Positions 19,490-28,425 of a stretch of DNA of 64,000 nucleotides are shown piece by piece (positions within the stretch are counted from its first letter, which is position 1; every line of letters begins with the position of its first letter). Both the position numbers and the translations under genes were made by a program. This DNA comes from M0108 sp044228795. GTDB taxonomy: Bacteria; Pseudomonadota; Gammaproteobacteria; Chromatiales; Chromatiaceae. Below the pieces are notes generated by a model. It saw only the letters and a list, made by a program, of their open reading frames with translations. It ran no database searches and was not told the DNA's origin. The DNA is taken from positions 124,001 to 188,000 of the forward strand of contig JBGAUE010000003.1 of NCBI GenBank assembly GCA_044228795.1. The letters are read 5' to 3'.

Positions 19490-19858
19490 TCAATCCGCCT
19501 CCTCGTTCACGGACTCCATGGCCCCATCGATCAGGCTCGTCAGATGCTCGCCCCGGGCGATGGACTCATCGTGCTCGAAGTGGAGTTGCGGAATGATCCG
19601 CAACAGCATCCGCCGCGCCAACTGAGCCCGCAGGAAACCGGAGAGCGGGCCATTCAGTAGCTTCGCTTGTCCCTGGGTGGCCTCATCCATGGGGAAGCAA
19701 GTGAAAAAGACCTTGGCCCAGGACAGGTCGCGGCTGACCCGCACCTCCTGAATAGTCACCTGCTGAAGGCGCGGGTCGCGAACTTCGTCGCGGAGAATGA
19801 CCGCTAACTCGCGTTGGATCTCCGCGCCTATCCGCTCGGTGCGATCAAATTCCTTCAT
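19490..19858 (-). CDS. rbfA: Ribosome-binding factor A
   Basis: 122 residues from the ATG at 19858; the frame continues upstream only as an antisense-free extension overlapping infB. RbfA assists late 30S maturation and cold adaptation. The small KH-like fold is visible from the start (RTERIGAEIQRELAVILRDE) through DPRLQQVTIQEVRVSRDLSWAKVFFT and RIIPQLHFEHDES. It is 31 bases after infB and 61 bases before truB, the conserved order. Confidence 0.95.
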   Translation of the reverse strand: MKEFDRTERIGAEIQRELAVILRDEVRDPRLQQVTIQEVRVSRDLSWAKVFFTCFPMDEATQGQAKLLNGPLSGFLRAQLARRMLLRIIPQLHFEHDESIARGEHLTSLIDGAMESVNEEAD

Positions 19859-19889
19859 AACCGGTTCAGATCCCTGGGCTAACCGCCGC

Positions 19890-22685
19890 CTATAGCTCGC
19901 GCTTGCGCACGGTACGCTCGAAGACCTCGATATGGTCCCCCCTACGCACATCATTGTAATTCTTGACGCCAATGCCGCACTCCATACCAGCCTTGACCTC
20001 GCTGGCATCCTCCTTGAAACGGCGTAGGGATTCCAGAGCTCCTTCGTAAATAACCACGTTCTCGCGCAGGACCCGTATCGGATTGTTGCGCTTGATGAGG
20101 CCCTCCACCACCATACAGCCGGCAATAGCGCCGAATTTGGAAGAGCGGAAGACGTCGCGTACCTCGGCCAGGCCGATGATGGTCTCGGTCACCTCCGGGC
20201 TTAGCAGGCCGGACAGGGCCTTTTTCACGTCGTCAATCAACTCATATATGATGCTGTAGTAACGCAGATCGAGCCCCTTATCCTCCACCACCCGGCGGGC
20301 CGCGGCGTCCGCGCGGACATTGAAGCCAAGCAGGATGGCGTTCGAGGTCACCGCCAGATTGGCGTCGGACTCGGTGATACCGCCCACGCCCGTGGCCACG
20401 ATCATCACCTTGACCTCGTCCGTGGAGAGCTTGTTCAGACTATCCCGCAAGGCCTCCATACTGCCCTGGACATCAGCCTTCAGGACGATATTCACTGTCT
20501 TGGTGTCGCCCTCCTTGAGCTGGGAGAAGAGCTGATCAAGGCTGGCGACCTTCTGATCGTCGAAACGGGACTGGCGCTCGCGGCCCGCGCGCAGTTCAGC
20601 GACCTCACGGGCGCGGCGCTCGTCAGCCACCACCACGACATCGTCACCCGCGTTCGGGGTGCCGGAGAGGCCCAGTACCTGCACCGGGATCGAAGGGCCC
20701 GCATCCCGGACCAGTTGGCCGGTTTCATCGAACATGGCCCGCACCCGACCAAATTCGGCGCCCGTGACAATCATGTCACCCTGATGCAGGGTGCCGGCCT
20801 GGACCAAAATGGTCGCCACCGGGCCGCGGCCCTTATCAAGACTGGATTCGACGACGGCGCCGCGGGCGGGACCCGTGATCGGGGCCTTGAGTTCCAGAAC
20901 CTCCGCCTGCAGGAGAACGGCCTCGAGCAAAGCATCGATTCCCAGGCCCGACTTGGCCGAGACCTGGACCATGATGGTATCGCCGCCCCACTCCTCGGCC
21001 ACCACCTCGTGCTGGGTCAGCTCCTGCATCACCCGGTCCGGGTTGGCAGCGGGCTTATCCATCTTATTGATGGCGACGACAATGGGTACCTTGGAGGCGC
21101 GGGCATGCTGAATCGCCTCCACGGTTTGGGGCATGACACCATCATCCGCCGCCACCACCAGGATGACGATATCCGTGACCTGGGCGCCACGGGCACGCAT
21201 GGCCGAGAAGGCCGCGTGACCGGGAGTATCCAGGAAGGAGACCATGCCCCGGCCCGTCTTCACGTGATAGGCGCCGATATGCTGGGTGATGCCCCCGGCT
21301 TCACCGGCCGCCACCTTGGTGCGGCGGATGTAATCGAGGAGCGAGGTCTTGCCGTGATCCACGTGCCCCATGATGGTGACAACGGGTGGCCGCGCTACCT
21401 GAACCATCTCTTCCAACTCACGCTCCAGTTCGAGCATGAGGGCATCCTCGACGCTCTCGCGCTTGGCGGCAACGGCCTTGTGGCCCATCTCTTCGACCAA
21501 CAGGGTGGCGGTATCCGCGTCCAGGGATTGATTGATGGTAACCGCCAGACCCTGCCTAAACAGCTCGCGAATAACATCGGACACCTTGGTGGACATGCGG
21601 GAGGCCAGTTCGCCAACCGTGATGGATGGTGGAATTTCTACCTCGCGCACCACCTTCATGGTGGGACGCTGGAAGCCATGCTTATCCTGTAATTGGGGCT
21701 TGCCGAGACGCTTTTTGCGCCGCACACGGCCGCCAGGGACAGTGGCACCGGGTTCCTCCTCATAATCGGCCAGGGGCACGATGACATCGCGATCCCGCAA
21801 GGAATCCTTGCGCGCCGCCTTTTTGACGGATCGCTCCCTCTCTGTAGCCTCAGCGCGCGGCTTGACGGCCTTGATCGGCTTAGCCTCGACCTTGGCGCCC
21901 TCCTTCCGTGCCTTGGGACGGACAGAGACTTCCTCCTCTTCCTCGACCTCGTCTTCTTCCTCGCCGACGGGCTCTTCCAGGCGGGCTTTGGCCTCCGCCT
22001 CGACACGGCGGCGGGCCTCTTCCTCCACCAAGCGACGGGCCTCAGCCTCCGCCTGACGCCGCATCTCCTCCTCGGCGCGACGGCGGATCTCCTCCTCGCG
22101 CGCCTGGCGCTCCTGGTCTTCCTTATCGGCGAAGCGACGGGTCTCAACCTCAGCGCGACGGGCCTCCAGCTCACCACGGCGACGAGACTCGTCGAGACGG
22201 GTGCGTGGGGGTTCCACGCGACGCCGCGGTTCGGGAGCGGTGGTGGTTGGCCGGACCGGGGCGGGGGGCGGCGTTACCTGAGCCGGTGGGGGTGGCGTGG
22301 CCTCGGCCTCACTCACCTCACCCGTACCAGGACGCTTGACGTAAATTCGCTTCTTGCGCACCTCGACGCTAACTGTTTTAGCGCGGATCGCGGGGGCGGG
22401 GGCACGCGAGTTCCCACCGGGGGTGCGAGGCGTGGACGCGGGCTGGCGCAACTCACTCACCGACTTACGCTGCAGGGTGACGCGGCTGGGTGCCCCATTG
22501 GCCTCCGTCGCATCCTGCTTGCCGTGACTGCGTCGCAGGTAGGTCAGGAGTTGCACCTTTTCCTGCTCGCTGAGCTGGGCATCACCATCGGCGACGATGA
22601 TTCCCGCCTCCTTTAACTGGGTCATCAGGCGATCGACCGGGATACCCACGATTCCGGCGAGATGTTTGACCGTCACTTCACTCAT
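19890..22685 (-). CDS. infB: Translation initiation factor IF-2
   Basis: 931 residues. The GTPase delivers initiator tRNA to the 30S subunit. Domains in order: IF2_N (EVTVKHLAGIVGIPVDRLM), and a long charged middle region (about residues 100-270) rich in EEEARR-type repeats, typical of proteobacterial IF-2. A second IF2_N follows near residue 350. The G domain has GHVDHGKTS at about residues 438-446, DTPGHAAFS and NKMDK. The C-terminal beta-barrel domains end in VFERTVRKREL. An internal start giving the shorter beta form, as in E. coli, is possible but was not located. It is 17 bases downstream of nusA. Confidence 0.98.
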   Translation of the reverse strand: MSEVTVKHLAGIVGIPVDRLMTQLKEAGIIVADGDAQLSEQEKVQLLTYLRRSHGKQDATEANGAPSRVTLQRKSVSELRQPASTPRTPGGNSRAPAPAIRAKTVSVEVRKKRIYVKRPGTGEVSEAEATPPPPAQVTPPPAPVRPTTTAPEPRRRVEPPRTRLDESRRRGELEARRAEVETRRFADKEDQERQAREEEIRRRAEEEMRRQAEAEARRLVEEEARRRVEAEAKARLEEPVGEEEDEVEEEEEVSVRPKARKEGAKVEAKPIKAVKPRAEATERERSVKKAARKDSLRDRDVIVPLADYEEEPGATVPGGRVRRKKRLGKPQLQDKHGFQRPTMKVVREVEIPPSITVGELASRMSTKVSDVIRELFRQGLAVTINQSLDADTATLLVEEMGHKAVAAKRESVEDALMLELERELEEMVQVARPPVVTIMGHVDHGKTSLLDYIRRTKVAAGEAGGITQHIGAYHVKTGRGMVSFLDTPGHAAFSAMRARGAQVTDIVILVVAADDGVMPQTVEAIQHARASKVPIVVAINKMDKPAANPDRVMQELTQHEVVAEEWGGDTIMVQVSAKSGLGIDALLEAVLLQAEVLELKAPITGPARGAVVESSLDKGRGPVATILVQAGTLHQGDMIVTGAEFGRVRAMFDETGQLVRDAGPSIPVQVLGLSGTPNAGDDVVVVADERRAREVAELRAGRERQSRFDDQKVASLDQLFSQLKEGDTKTVNIVLKADVQGSMEALRDSLNKLSTDEVKVMIVATGVGGITESDANLAVTSNAILLGFNVRADAAARRVVEDKGLDLRYYSIIYELIDDVKKALSGLLSPEVTETIIGLAEVRDVFRSSKFGAIAGCMVVEGLIKRNNPIRVLRENVVIYEGALESLRRFKEDASEVKAGMECGIGVKNYNDVRRGDHIEVFERTVRKREL

Positions 22686-22702
22686 GGGTGTAGCCTCCGC
22701 CG

Positions 22703-24208
22703 CTAGACACTCGCCGCCTCGGAAAACCAGGGTTCGCGCGCCTTCATAATCAATTGGGCTGCTCGCTCGCCGTCGATGCCGGCAGCTTCCACCAGCTCAT
22801 CCACAGATTGCTCAGCCAGGTCGTCCATAGTCAGGATGCCATGACTGGCCAGGGTGTAAGCGAGGGACTCGTCCATACCCGCCATGGCTAACAGGTCAGC
22901 CGCCGGCTCCTGGACCAGGATCTCTTCACTGGCAATGGCCCGAGTCAGGAGGGCATCCTTGGCGCTTTCGCGCAACTGAGTGACCAGTTCCTCGTCAAAC
23001 TCGGCGATGGCGAGCATCTCGGCGAGAGGCACAAAGGCCACCTCATCAATACTGGTGAAACCCTCCTCGACCAGCACCAAGGCCACCTCCTCGTCGATAT
23101 TAAGCTGTTCCATGAAACTTTCCAGCAGCTTACGGGATTCCTGCTCGCTCTTGGAAGCCGCATCCGACTCATTCATGACATTCAGTTGCCAGCCGGTAAG
23201 CTGGCTGGCGAGGCGGACATTCTGGCCACCGCGACCAATGGCCTGGGACAGATTCTCCTCTTTGACCGCCACATCCATACTGTTGGCGTCCTCGTCGATG
23301 ACGATGGAGACCACATCCGCCGGCGACATGGCATTAATGACGAACTGGGCGGGATTTTCGTTCCAGAGGATGATATCAACCCTTTCGCCATTGAGCTCGT
23401 TAGAGACGGCCTGCACCCGGGAACCGCGCATGCCAACACAGGCGCCGACGGGATCGATACGGGGATCACGACTACGCACGGCAATCTTGGCCCGCACGCC
23501 TGGATCCCTGGCAGCGCCCAGAATCTCGATTACGCCCTCGCCGACCTCCGGAACCTCCAGCTTGAAGAGTTCGATCAGCAGTTCGGGTCGGGTGCGGCTG
23601 ACAAACAATTGGGGACCGCGGGGTTGGGCACTGACCTCATAGAGATAGCCCCGCAACCGGTCACCGAGGCGCACGGACTCCCGGGGTATGACCTGATCTC
23701 GGGGGATCAGGGCCTCGGCGGTGCCGCCCAGATCCAGGATGATGGTGTTACGCTCGGCCTTCTTGACCAAGCCCGTCACCAGTTCACCCTTACGTCCCTC
23801 GTAGGACTCTACTACCTTGGCGCGTTCGGCGTCGCGCACCTTCTGGACGATAACCTGCTTAGCGGCCTGGGCGGCGATGCGGCCACCGAGTTCGATCTCA
23901 ATGGCCTCCTCGACGACATCTCCAACCTGCAACGCGGCATCCCGAGTTTGGGCATCGGATAGGGCGATCTGACTGTCGGGGATTTCCAGACTGGCCCCCT
24001 CTTCCGGGTCATCGACCACCTCCCAGCGCCGGAAGGCATGGTATTCGCCCGTAGCGCGATCGATGGCCACGCGGGCATCCGACTCGCCGCCAAGCTTCTT
24101 GCGCGTAGCCGAGGCCAGGGCCGCCTCCATGGCATCGAAGATGACCTCCTTGGGCACATCCTTCTCATTCGAGACGGCCTCGACAACTAACAGGATTTCT
24201 TTACTCAT
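22703..24208 (-). CDS. nusA: Transcription termination/antitermination factor NusA
   Basis: 501 residues. It binds RNA polymerase and modulates pausing, termination and antitermination. The N-terminal polymerase-binding domain starts SKEILLVVEAVSNEK. It is followed by the S1 domain (KGELVTGLVKKAERNTIILDLGG) and KH1 with GMRGSRVQAVSNEL. KH2 (IGRGGQNVRLASQLTGW) comes next. Two C-terminal acidic repeats (about residues 365-425 and 440-500) mark the gammaproteobacterial form. NusA commonly controls its own operon through leader termination; the leader here contains two terminator-like hairpins. Confidence 0.98.
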   Translation of the reverse strand: MSKEILLVVEAVSNEKDVPKEVIFDAMEAALASATRKKLGGESDARVAIDRATGEYHAFRRWEVVDDPEEGASLEIPDSQIALSDAQTRDAALQVGDVVEEAIEIELGGRIAAQAAKQVIVQKVRDAERAKVVESYEGRKGELVTGLVKKAERNTIILDLGGTAEALIPRDQVIPRESVRLGDRLRGYLYEVSAQPRGPQLFVSRTRPELLIELFKLEVPEVGEGVIEILGAARDPGVRAKIAVRSRDPRIDPVGACVGMRGSRVQAVSNELNGERVDIILWNENPAQFVINAMSPADVVSIVIDEDANSMDVAVKEENLSQAIGRGGQNVRLASQLTGWQLNVMNESDAASKSEQESRKLLESFMEQLNIDEEVALVLVEEGFTSIDEVAFVPLAEMLAIAEFDEELVTQLRESAKDALLTRAIASEEILVQEPAADLLAMAGMDESLAYTLASHGILTMDDLAEQSVDELVEAAGIDGERAAQLIMKAREPWFSEAASV

Positions 24209-24222
24209 TCATTAATCCGGAA

Positions 24223-24687
24223 TCAGAATTCAGGGACCAGCCGCGCGGACTCGATCCTGGCCAAGGGCAACTCCCAGAGGGCGCCATCGACTTCCAGCCG
24301 CAGATGGTCGCCCTCGACCCCGGCCAGCAGGCCCTCGAAGTTACGCCGACCCTCCAACTTGACGCCGAGGCGCACCTTAGCCCTCTGGCCGCGGAAGCGT
24401 TCGTAGTGATCGACACCGAACAGGGGCCGGTCCAATCCTGGCGAGGAGACCTCCAGGTCATAATGACCCGGGATGGGATCCTCCACCTCCAGTACGCCGC
24501 TGAGTTGATGGCTAACGGCGGCGCAGTCGTCCAGGTTGATCCCCTGCTCGGCATCGATATAGACGCGCAGGATAGAACCGCCATGACTACCGCCATGTTG
24601 TAGATACTCCACGCCAACCAGTTCGTAGCCCATGGGGCCCACCACTGATCGGGCCAGATCAACCAAATTGTGTGCCGAATGCGTCAT
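24223..24687 (-). CDS. rimP: Ribosome maturation factor RimP
   Basis: 154 residues from the ATG at 24687; the open frame upstream covers the operon leader. RimP is needed for 30S maturation. Visible are the LVDLARSVVGPMGYELVGVEY start, the LRVYID strand with GINLDDCAAVSHQ, and the YDLEVSSPGLDRPLF signature, followed by the Sm-like C-terminal domain. It is the first gene of the unit; nusA starts 14 bases after its stop. Confidence 0.96.
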   Translation of the reverse strand: MTHSAHNLVDLARSVVGPMGYELVGVEYLQHGGSHGGSILRVYIDAEQGINLDDCAAVSHQLSGVLEVEDPIPGHYDLEVSSPGLDRPLFGVDHYERFRGQRAKVRLGVKLEGRRNFEGLLAGVEGDHLRLEVDGALWELPLARIESARLVPEF

Positions 24688-24707
24688 CAACCGCCGTAAA
24701 ACAAAAA

Positions 24708-24728
24708 ATGGGCCAATGGCCCACTCGC
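24708..24728 (-). terminator. Second terminator-like hairpin in the rimP leader
   Basis: On the minus strand TGGGC-CATTG-GCCCA is followed at once by TTTTTTG and more T residues. The stem is only five to seven base pairs. It lies 20-40 bases upstream of the rimP ATG, downstream of the stronger terminator at 24779-24796, so transcription must read through both to express the operon. Confidence 0.5.
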
Positions 24729-24773
24729 TGCGATTCGCCCCCGAACGGGAATGGCCGTCCAGGCAACCACAAA

Positions 24774-24796
24774 CCAAAAAAAACCCCGATACCGGG
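24774..24796 (-). terminator. Strong intrinsic terminator in the rimP-nusA-infB leader
   Basis: On the minus strand ACCCCG-GTAT-CGGGGT is followed by a run of eight T residues. It lies between the inferred promoter (24848-24876) and rimP, about 90 bases before the rimP ATG. It could end a short leader RNA of about 65 bases or act as an attenuator that NusA regulates. Confidence 0.7.
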
Positions 24797-24847
24797 GTCC
24801 TGCTTGCGTCCAGGGTTCCGGACGGAACCACTGCTCCAATCCGTGGG

Positions 24848-24876
24848 ATAATACGGATTATCCGGGTTAAGGGCAA
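24848..24876 (-). promoter_or_regulatory. Sigma70-type promoter for the rimP-nusA-infB operon
   Basis: On the minus strand, TTGCCC (-35) and TATTAT (-10) are separated by exactly 17 bases. The -10 box lies within a perfect palindrome, GGATAAT-CCGT-ATTATCC. Start would be near 24841, giving a leader of about 150 bases. A further hairpin (GGTTCC-GTCC-GGAACC) lies just after the start. Confidence 0.55.
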
Positions 24877-24929
24877 GAAAAAACCCGCCCGCGCTCATTC
24901 GCCCTCTAACCAACCACCTCCAGCCCGCA

Positions 24930-25481
24930 ATGATCAGCCCCATGACCTTGCCCAGCCACCCGCCACCCTCGGACCACCTGCTCATCCTGGGGCGGTCACG
25001 CACCCAGGCCCTGCTGGACACCGCCGCCCTGCATTTTGGCCTGAAGGCGCCCCAGGTAGAGATCCGGTTCGATCTGCGTGGTCGTAGCGCGGGACAGGTC
25101 CGTCGGCACGCGAGCGGGGTATGGCTGGTGCGTTATAACCCGGTCCTGCTGGCACGTCATGGCGAGGACTTCCTGGCCAGCACTATCCCTCACGAGGTCG
25201 CTCATGTTATCGCCTACCGCCTCCACGGCCACCGTATCCAACCCCATGGCCCCGAGTGGCGAGCCCTGATGAGTCACTTCGGCGCCGCCCCCGCACGCTG
25301 CCATGACTTCGACATCAGCGGCCTCCCCACCCGCACCCTCACTCGCTACCCCTACCATTGCGCCTGTCGCACCCACTTGCTCACCAGCATCCGCCACCAT
25401 CGCATCCTGCGCGGCCACCGCTACCAGTGCCGTTCCTGCGGCCAGGATCTGGCCCGGACCCCCGAGGAACACCCGGGCTAA
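24930..25481 (+). CDS. SprT-like zinc metalloprotease-family protein
   Basis: 183 residues. It has the zincin motif HEVAH near residue 89, a third likely zinc ligand in HGHRIQPHGPEW, and a C-terminal zinc ribbon with paired cysteines (CAC..CRSC), the layout of SprT/SPRTN-core proteins. Eukaryotic relatives cleave DNA-protein crosslinks; the bacterial role is not established. Two ATGs (24930, 24942) are possible starts, with the first taken. It is divergent from the rimP operon and overlaps the metA stop by four bases at its 3' end. Confidence 0.85.
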   Translation: MISPMTLPSHPPPSDHLLILGRSRTQALLDTAALHFGLKAPQVEIRFDLRGRSAGQVRRHASGVWLVRYNPVLLARHGEDFLASTIPHEVAHVIAYRLHGHRIQPHGPEWRALMSHFGAAPARCHDFDISGLPTRTLTRYPYHCACRTHLLTSIRHHRILRGHRYQCRSCGQDLARTPEEHPG

Positions 25482-26563
25482 TTGCCTCCGTCCGCGGTTA
25501 CCCGCCCCAACGGGTCCGCTGGCACAACCCCCGGCATAAATGGCAACCGGCGGTCACTGTGGGTGATCTGGTAAATCAGCCCCATCCAGTTACCCACCAC
25601 CCCCTCTGCCGTATCGTGCCAGGTGTTGTCAAGCGAGAGGGCAAGACGCGCCTCCGGTATCGGGGGGACGGCCTCGCCCCGACCAAGGGCCACCAGGACT
25701 CGGCCCCGATGCTCCTCCAGGATAGCCCGGTCCCGCCGCCGGAAGGTATGCTCCGGGAAGGGTGGATAATCTTCCCGCTCTCCCGCCACGAAGCGCCGCA
25801 CCTCCCGCTGGTACTCCTTCAGCAAGGATACGGTGTCGTACTCTGGATGCCCCTGAAAAAAGACCAGCCGCAAACCATCCTCGCTCACCGCCAGATGCAC
25901 CCCCGCCGCCTCGCTCTCCGCCAGCACCCGCAGCCCCGCCGCGTCGAACTGCCACCGGCCGATCTCATTGAAGCGGGAATGAGGCACGTCAAACAGGGTA
26001 TTGACGCTCGCCACCAAGGGATGATCGCGGTCCACCACCCGATGCGGATACACCCCCCACCGCTTACGCGCCAGGCCATAACGCCGCTGGCCATAACGAA
26101 ACTGCAGCACCGCGTGGGTAGCGAGGCAGGAACAGAGCGTTGAGGTCACATTCTCCAGCGCCCAGTCCACAACCTCGATCAGCGGCCCCCAAAAGGCCTC
26201 CCGGGACAGGTCAGGCTCGGTGACATTGGCCCCCGTGATGATGAGCGCATCCAGGCCCTCCGCCCGAATCCGCTCGAAGGGCTCGTAATAACGCTGAATA
26301 TGCGCCCGCGCCTCCACCCCCCGTGGCAGGGCCTCCAGGCTGAAGGGGTGGACATAGAACTGAGCAATCTGGTTGCTTTGACCGACCAGGCGGAAAAACT
26401 GGCGCTCCGTAGCCGCCAGAGCCGCATCCGGCATCATGTTGCATAAACCAATGTGCAACTCACGGATATCCTGCTGACAGGCCCGGGCTGGGTCCAGGAT
26501 ATTCTGCCCTTCCCCGCGCAGGCGCGCGAAGGTCGGTAAGTCATTATGGGCAACAATCGGCAT
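25478..26563 (-). CDS. metA: Homoserine O-succinyltransferase (MetA family)
   Basis: 361 residues from the ATG at 26563 (MPIVAHNDLP...), the family's usual N-terminus. It transfers an acyl group from acyl-CoA to homoserine, the first committed step of methionine synthesis. Seen are LHIGLCNMMPDAALAATERQF, the nucleophile region STLCSCLATHA, VPHSRFNEI, and the HPEYD stretch with catalytic His and Glu. MetA-fold enzymes can use succinyl- or acetyl-CoA, and the donor cannot be read with certainty here. The next gene upstream on the same strand is a P-loop protein, 42 bases away. Confidence 0.92.
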   Translation of the reverse strand: MPIVAHNDLPTFARLRGEGQNILDPARACQQDIRELHIGLCNMMPDAALAATERQFFRLVGQSNQIAQFYVHPFSLEALPRGVEARAHIQRYYEPFERIRAEGLDALIITGANVTEPDLSREAFWGPLIEVVDWALENVTSTLCSCLATHAVLQFRYGQRRYGLARKRWGVYPHRVVDRDHPLVASVNTLFDVPHSRFNEIGRWQFDAAGLRVLAESEAAGVHLAVSEDGLRLVFFQGHPEYDTVSLLKEYQREVRRFVAGEREDYPPFPEHTFRRRDRAILEEHRGRVLVALGRGEAVPPIPEARLALSLDNTWHDTAEGVVGNWMGLIYQITHSDRRLPFMPGVVPADPLGRVTADGGN

Positions 26564-26605
26564 CTGATGGCTCTCCCGAAGGTCTCGGCGCATCCGCGCT
26601 GAAGG

Positions 26606-27451
26606 TCAGCCCTGGCGGGCGATAGCCTGCTCGACGAGTTCGAGAAAATCGCGCTCATCGCGAACCCGCGCCACCTCCGGAGAGGACACCCTATAGCCAT
26701 GAGGGGCAGCGATGGCCTCGTAACGCGGTACCCGCGAATGGAAAAGGCGCGGAAACACCCAGCGGGTGAAGTCGTTGGGGACTATCTCCGCCACATAGTC
26801 CAGATGGTACTCAGCCAGATAGTCCCTCACCGCGGTAGCGAGAAATTGAGGGCGGTAATAAAGTGGCTTGGGATCGGCCTGGGCACGCTCGATCAGCTTG
26901 ATCTCGTCCGCCTCCGGCACCTGGATATAGAGAATCAGACTCTCCTCCGCCAATAGCTCGATCACCCGGGGTTCATCCAGTTCGCACAGCGAACCACCCA
27001 CATCATTCACCAGGTGGCGATAGCCATAGATCTCCCGCGCCTTACACTTAAAGCCCGGCACATCCATCATGGCTGCGATCTCCGCCTGGCGGTACAAGGC
27101 CTGACGGCGATTAAACTCCTCCAGCCCCAGCCCCCCCAACTCCGGATCGCCCAACTTACCCACGAAGCTCAGCACCGGCCCCAGGTCATCCACCTTGATA
27201 TTGTTACGGATAAAGATCCAATCCTGGCGCAGCAAATCACGCAGAAAAGGGACCTGCATCGCCTGACCCTTGATAAGATCCAGAATGTGCTCGTCCAGAT
27301 ACCGGGTACCGATACGATAATCCCCGGAATAGTGAAACCAATCCTGCCGGCGCAGAATGCCCGATAGGTAAGTCTTACCCACGCCGGACATCCCCAACAA
27401 CGTAATGCACTTATTGTCCCAGGCGCGAAAGGCTTCAACGGTCAACTTCAC
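26606..27451 (-). CDS. P-loop ATPase/kinase-like protein, conserved hypothetical
   Basis: 281 residues. A Walker A motif GMSGVGKTYL sits near residues 20-29 at the end of the first strand. Downstream features are SGDYRIGTRYLDE, FIRNNIKVDDLGPVLSFVGKLGDPELGG, a CKAREIYGYRHLVNDVGGSLCELDE segment in two pieces, and a C-terminal region with YHLDYVAEIVPNDFTRW. The fold looks like a nucleoside/shikimate-kinase-type P-loop enzyme. It sits between mtnP and metA on the same strand, which places it among methionine and methylthioadenosine genes. Function unknown. Confidence 0.8.
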   Translation of the reverse strand: MKLTVEAFRAWDNKCITLLGMSGVGKTYLSGILRRQDWFHYSGDYRIGTRYLDEHILDLIKGQAMQVPFLRDLLRQDWIFIRNNIKVDDLGPVLSFVGKLGDPELGGLGLEEFNRRQALYRQAEIAAMMDVPGFKCKAREIYGYRHLVNDVGGSLCELDEPRVIELLAEESLILYIQVPEADEIKLIERAQADPKPLYYRPQFLATAVRDYLAEYHLDYVAEIVPNDFTRWVFPRLFHSRVPRYEAIAAPHGYRVSSPEVARVRDERDFLELVEQAIARQG

Positions 27452-27533
27452 GGCAATGGCTCCTTAGCCGGCGGCAAGTAGGGGCGAGGGGAAAAATTTT
27501 ACGGCATTCCGCCAGAGGGTCGATAGGGGCAAG

Positions 27534-28277
27534 CTAGCCTCTCACCCCGATCAGGGCAGCCAGAATCCGCTGGATAGGGTCGACGCAAGCCGCCATATTG
27601 GCCTCGAGTGCGGAGAAGGCGATCTCCCCTTCCGCCTTGCCGGCTGCCCAGTTGACCACAAAGGCCAGGCAGGCGTAGCAGAGCCCCAGTTCCCGCGCTA
27701 AGGCCGCCTCGGGCATACCGGTCATGCCGACAAGATCACAGCCATCGCGCTCCATGCGGCGAATCTCGGCGGCCGTCTCCAGACGCGGACCCTGAGTCAC
27801 GCCATGGGTCCCCCCATCCACCATGGCGATACCTGACTCCCGCGCCAGCCGCAGCAGGTCGGTGCGCAGGGCCTCGCAATAGGGCCGCGTGAAGTCGATG
27901 TGGACCACCCCCGCCTCCCCGCCCTCGAAGAAGGTCTGGTCACGGCGATGGGTATAGTCGATGAGGTGATCCGGGGCCGCCAGTAACCGCGGGCCATAGT
28001 CGGCATGAATACCGCCCACCGCTGCCAGCCCCACCACCCGCTCGACCCCCAGGGACTTGAGGGCCCAGATATTGGCGCGGTAGTTGACCGCATGGGGGGG
28101 GATGCGGTGCTGCAACCCATGGCGGGAGAGGAACAGGAAGTCCCCGCCCGCAAGCCGACCCTGCAGGATGGGGGCGGAAGGCTGGCCATAGGGGGTCTCG
28201 GGGCAGGTCTCACCTAAGAGTTCCATGCCAGGCAGGCTGGCGAAGCCCGATCCCCCGATGACGGCAATATGGCTCAT
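27534..28277 (-). CDS. mtnP: S-methyl-5'-thioinosine phosphorylase (MTAP/PNP family)
   Basis: 247 residues. Trimeric nucleoside phosphorylase fold with IGGSGFASLPGM at the start (phosphate loop), SRHGLQHRIPPHAVNYRANI, and TQGPRLETAAEIRRM. The substrate-site MTGMPEAALARELGLCYA segment is typical. Gammaproteobacterial members of this length are mostly S-methyl-5'-thioinosine phosphorylases, releasing hypoxanthine. That fits an hpt gene 1 kb upstream that would salvage it. MTA phosphorylase activity cannot be excluded from sequence alone. Confidence 0.9.
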   Translation of the reverse strand: MSHIAVIGGSGFASLPGMELLGETCPETPYGQPSAPILQGRLAGGDFLFLSRHGLQHRIPPHAVNYRANIWALKSLGVERVVGLAAVGGIHADYGPRLLAAPDHLIDYTHRRDQTFFEGGEAGVVHIDFTRPYCEALRTDLLRLARESGIAMVDGGTHGVTQGPRLETAAEIRRMERDGCDLVGMTGMPEAALARELGLCYACLAFVVNWAAGKAEGEIAFSALEANMAACVDPIQRILAALIGVRG

Positions 28278-28328
28278 GATAGACGGGTCTCAACACGCGG
28301 GGTCCGGGGAGTTAAGCCAAGACCAGGC

Positions 28329-28358
28329 AAAAAAAACGGCGCGGGTTGCCCGGCGCCG
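28329..28358 (-). terminator. Rho-independent terminator after the hemerythrin gene
   Basis: On the minus strand CGGCGC, one bulged C, GGG-CAA-CCC and GCGCCG form a nine-base-pair stem followed by eight T residues. It separates the hemerythrin gene from mtnP, so mtnP must use a promoter in the roughly 50 bases that remain or depend on read-through. Confidence 0.85.
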
Positions 28359-28425
28359 GCTGGGGTAGAGCAGGAAGAGGATCAGGGAGCTAGGTATCCC
28401 GCCAACAGACCACGGGGACGCCCAC

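Noticed and set aside
24775..24930. A tRNA gene (metY-like) ahead of rimP, as in E. coli
   Set aside because: No cloverleaf, no GGTTCGA-type T-arm and no acceptor stem could be drawn; only simple hairpins are present.
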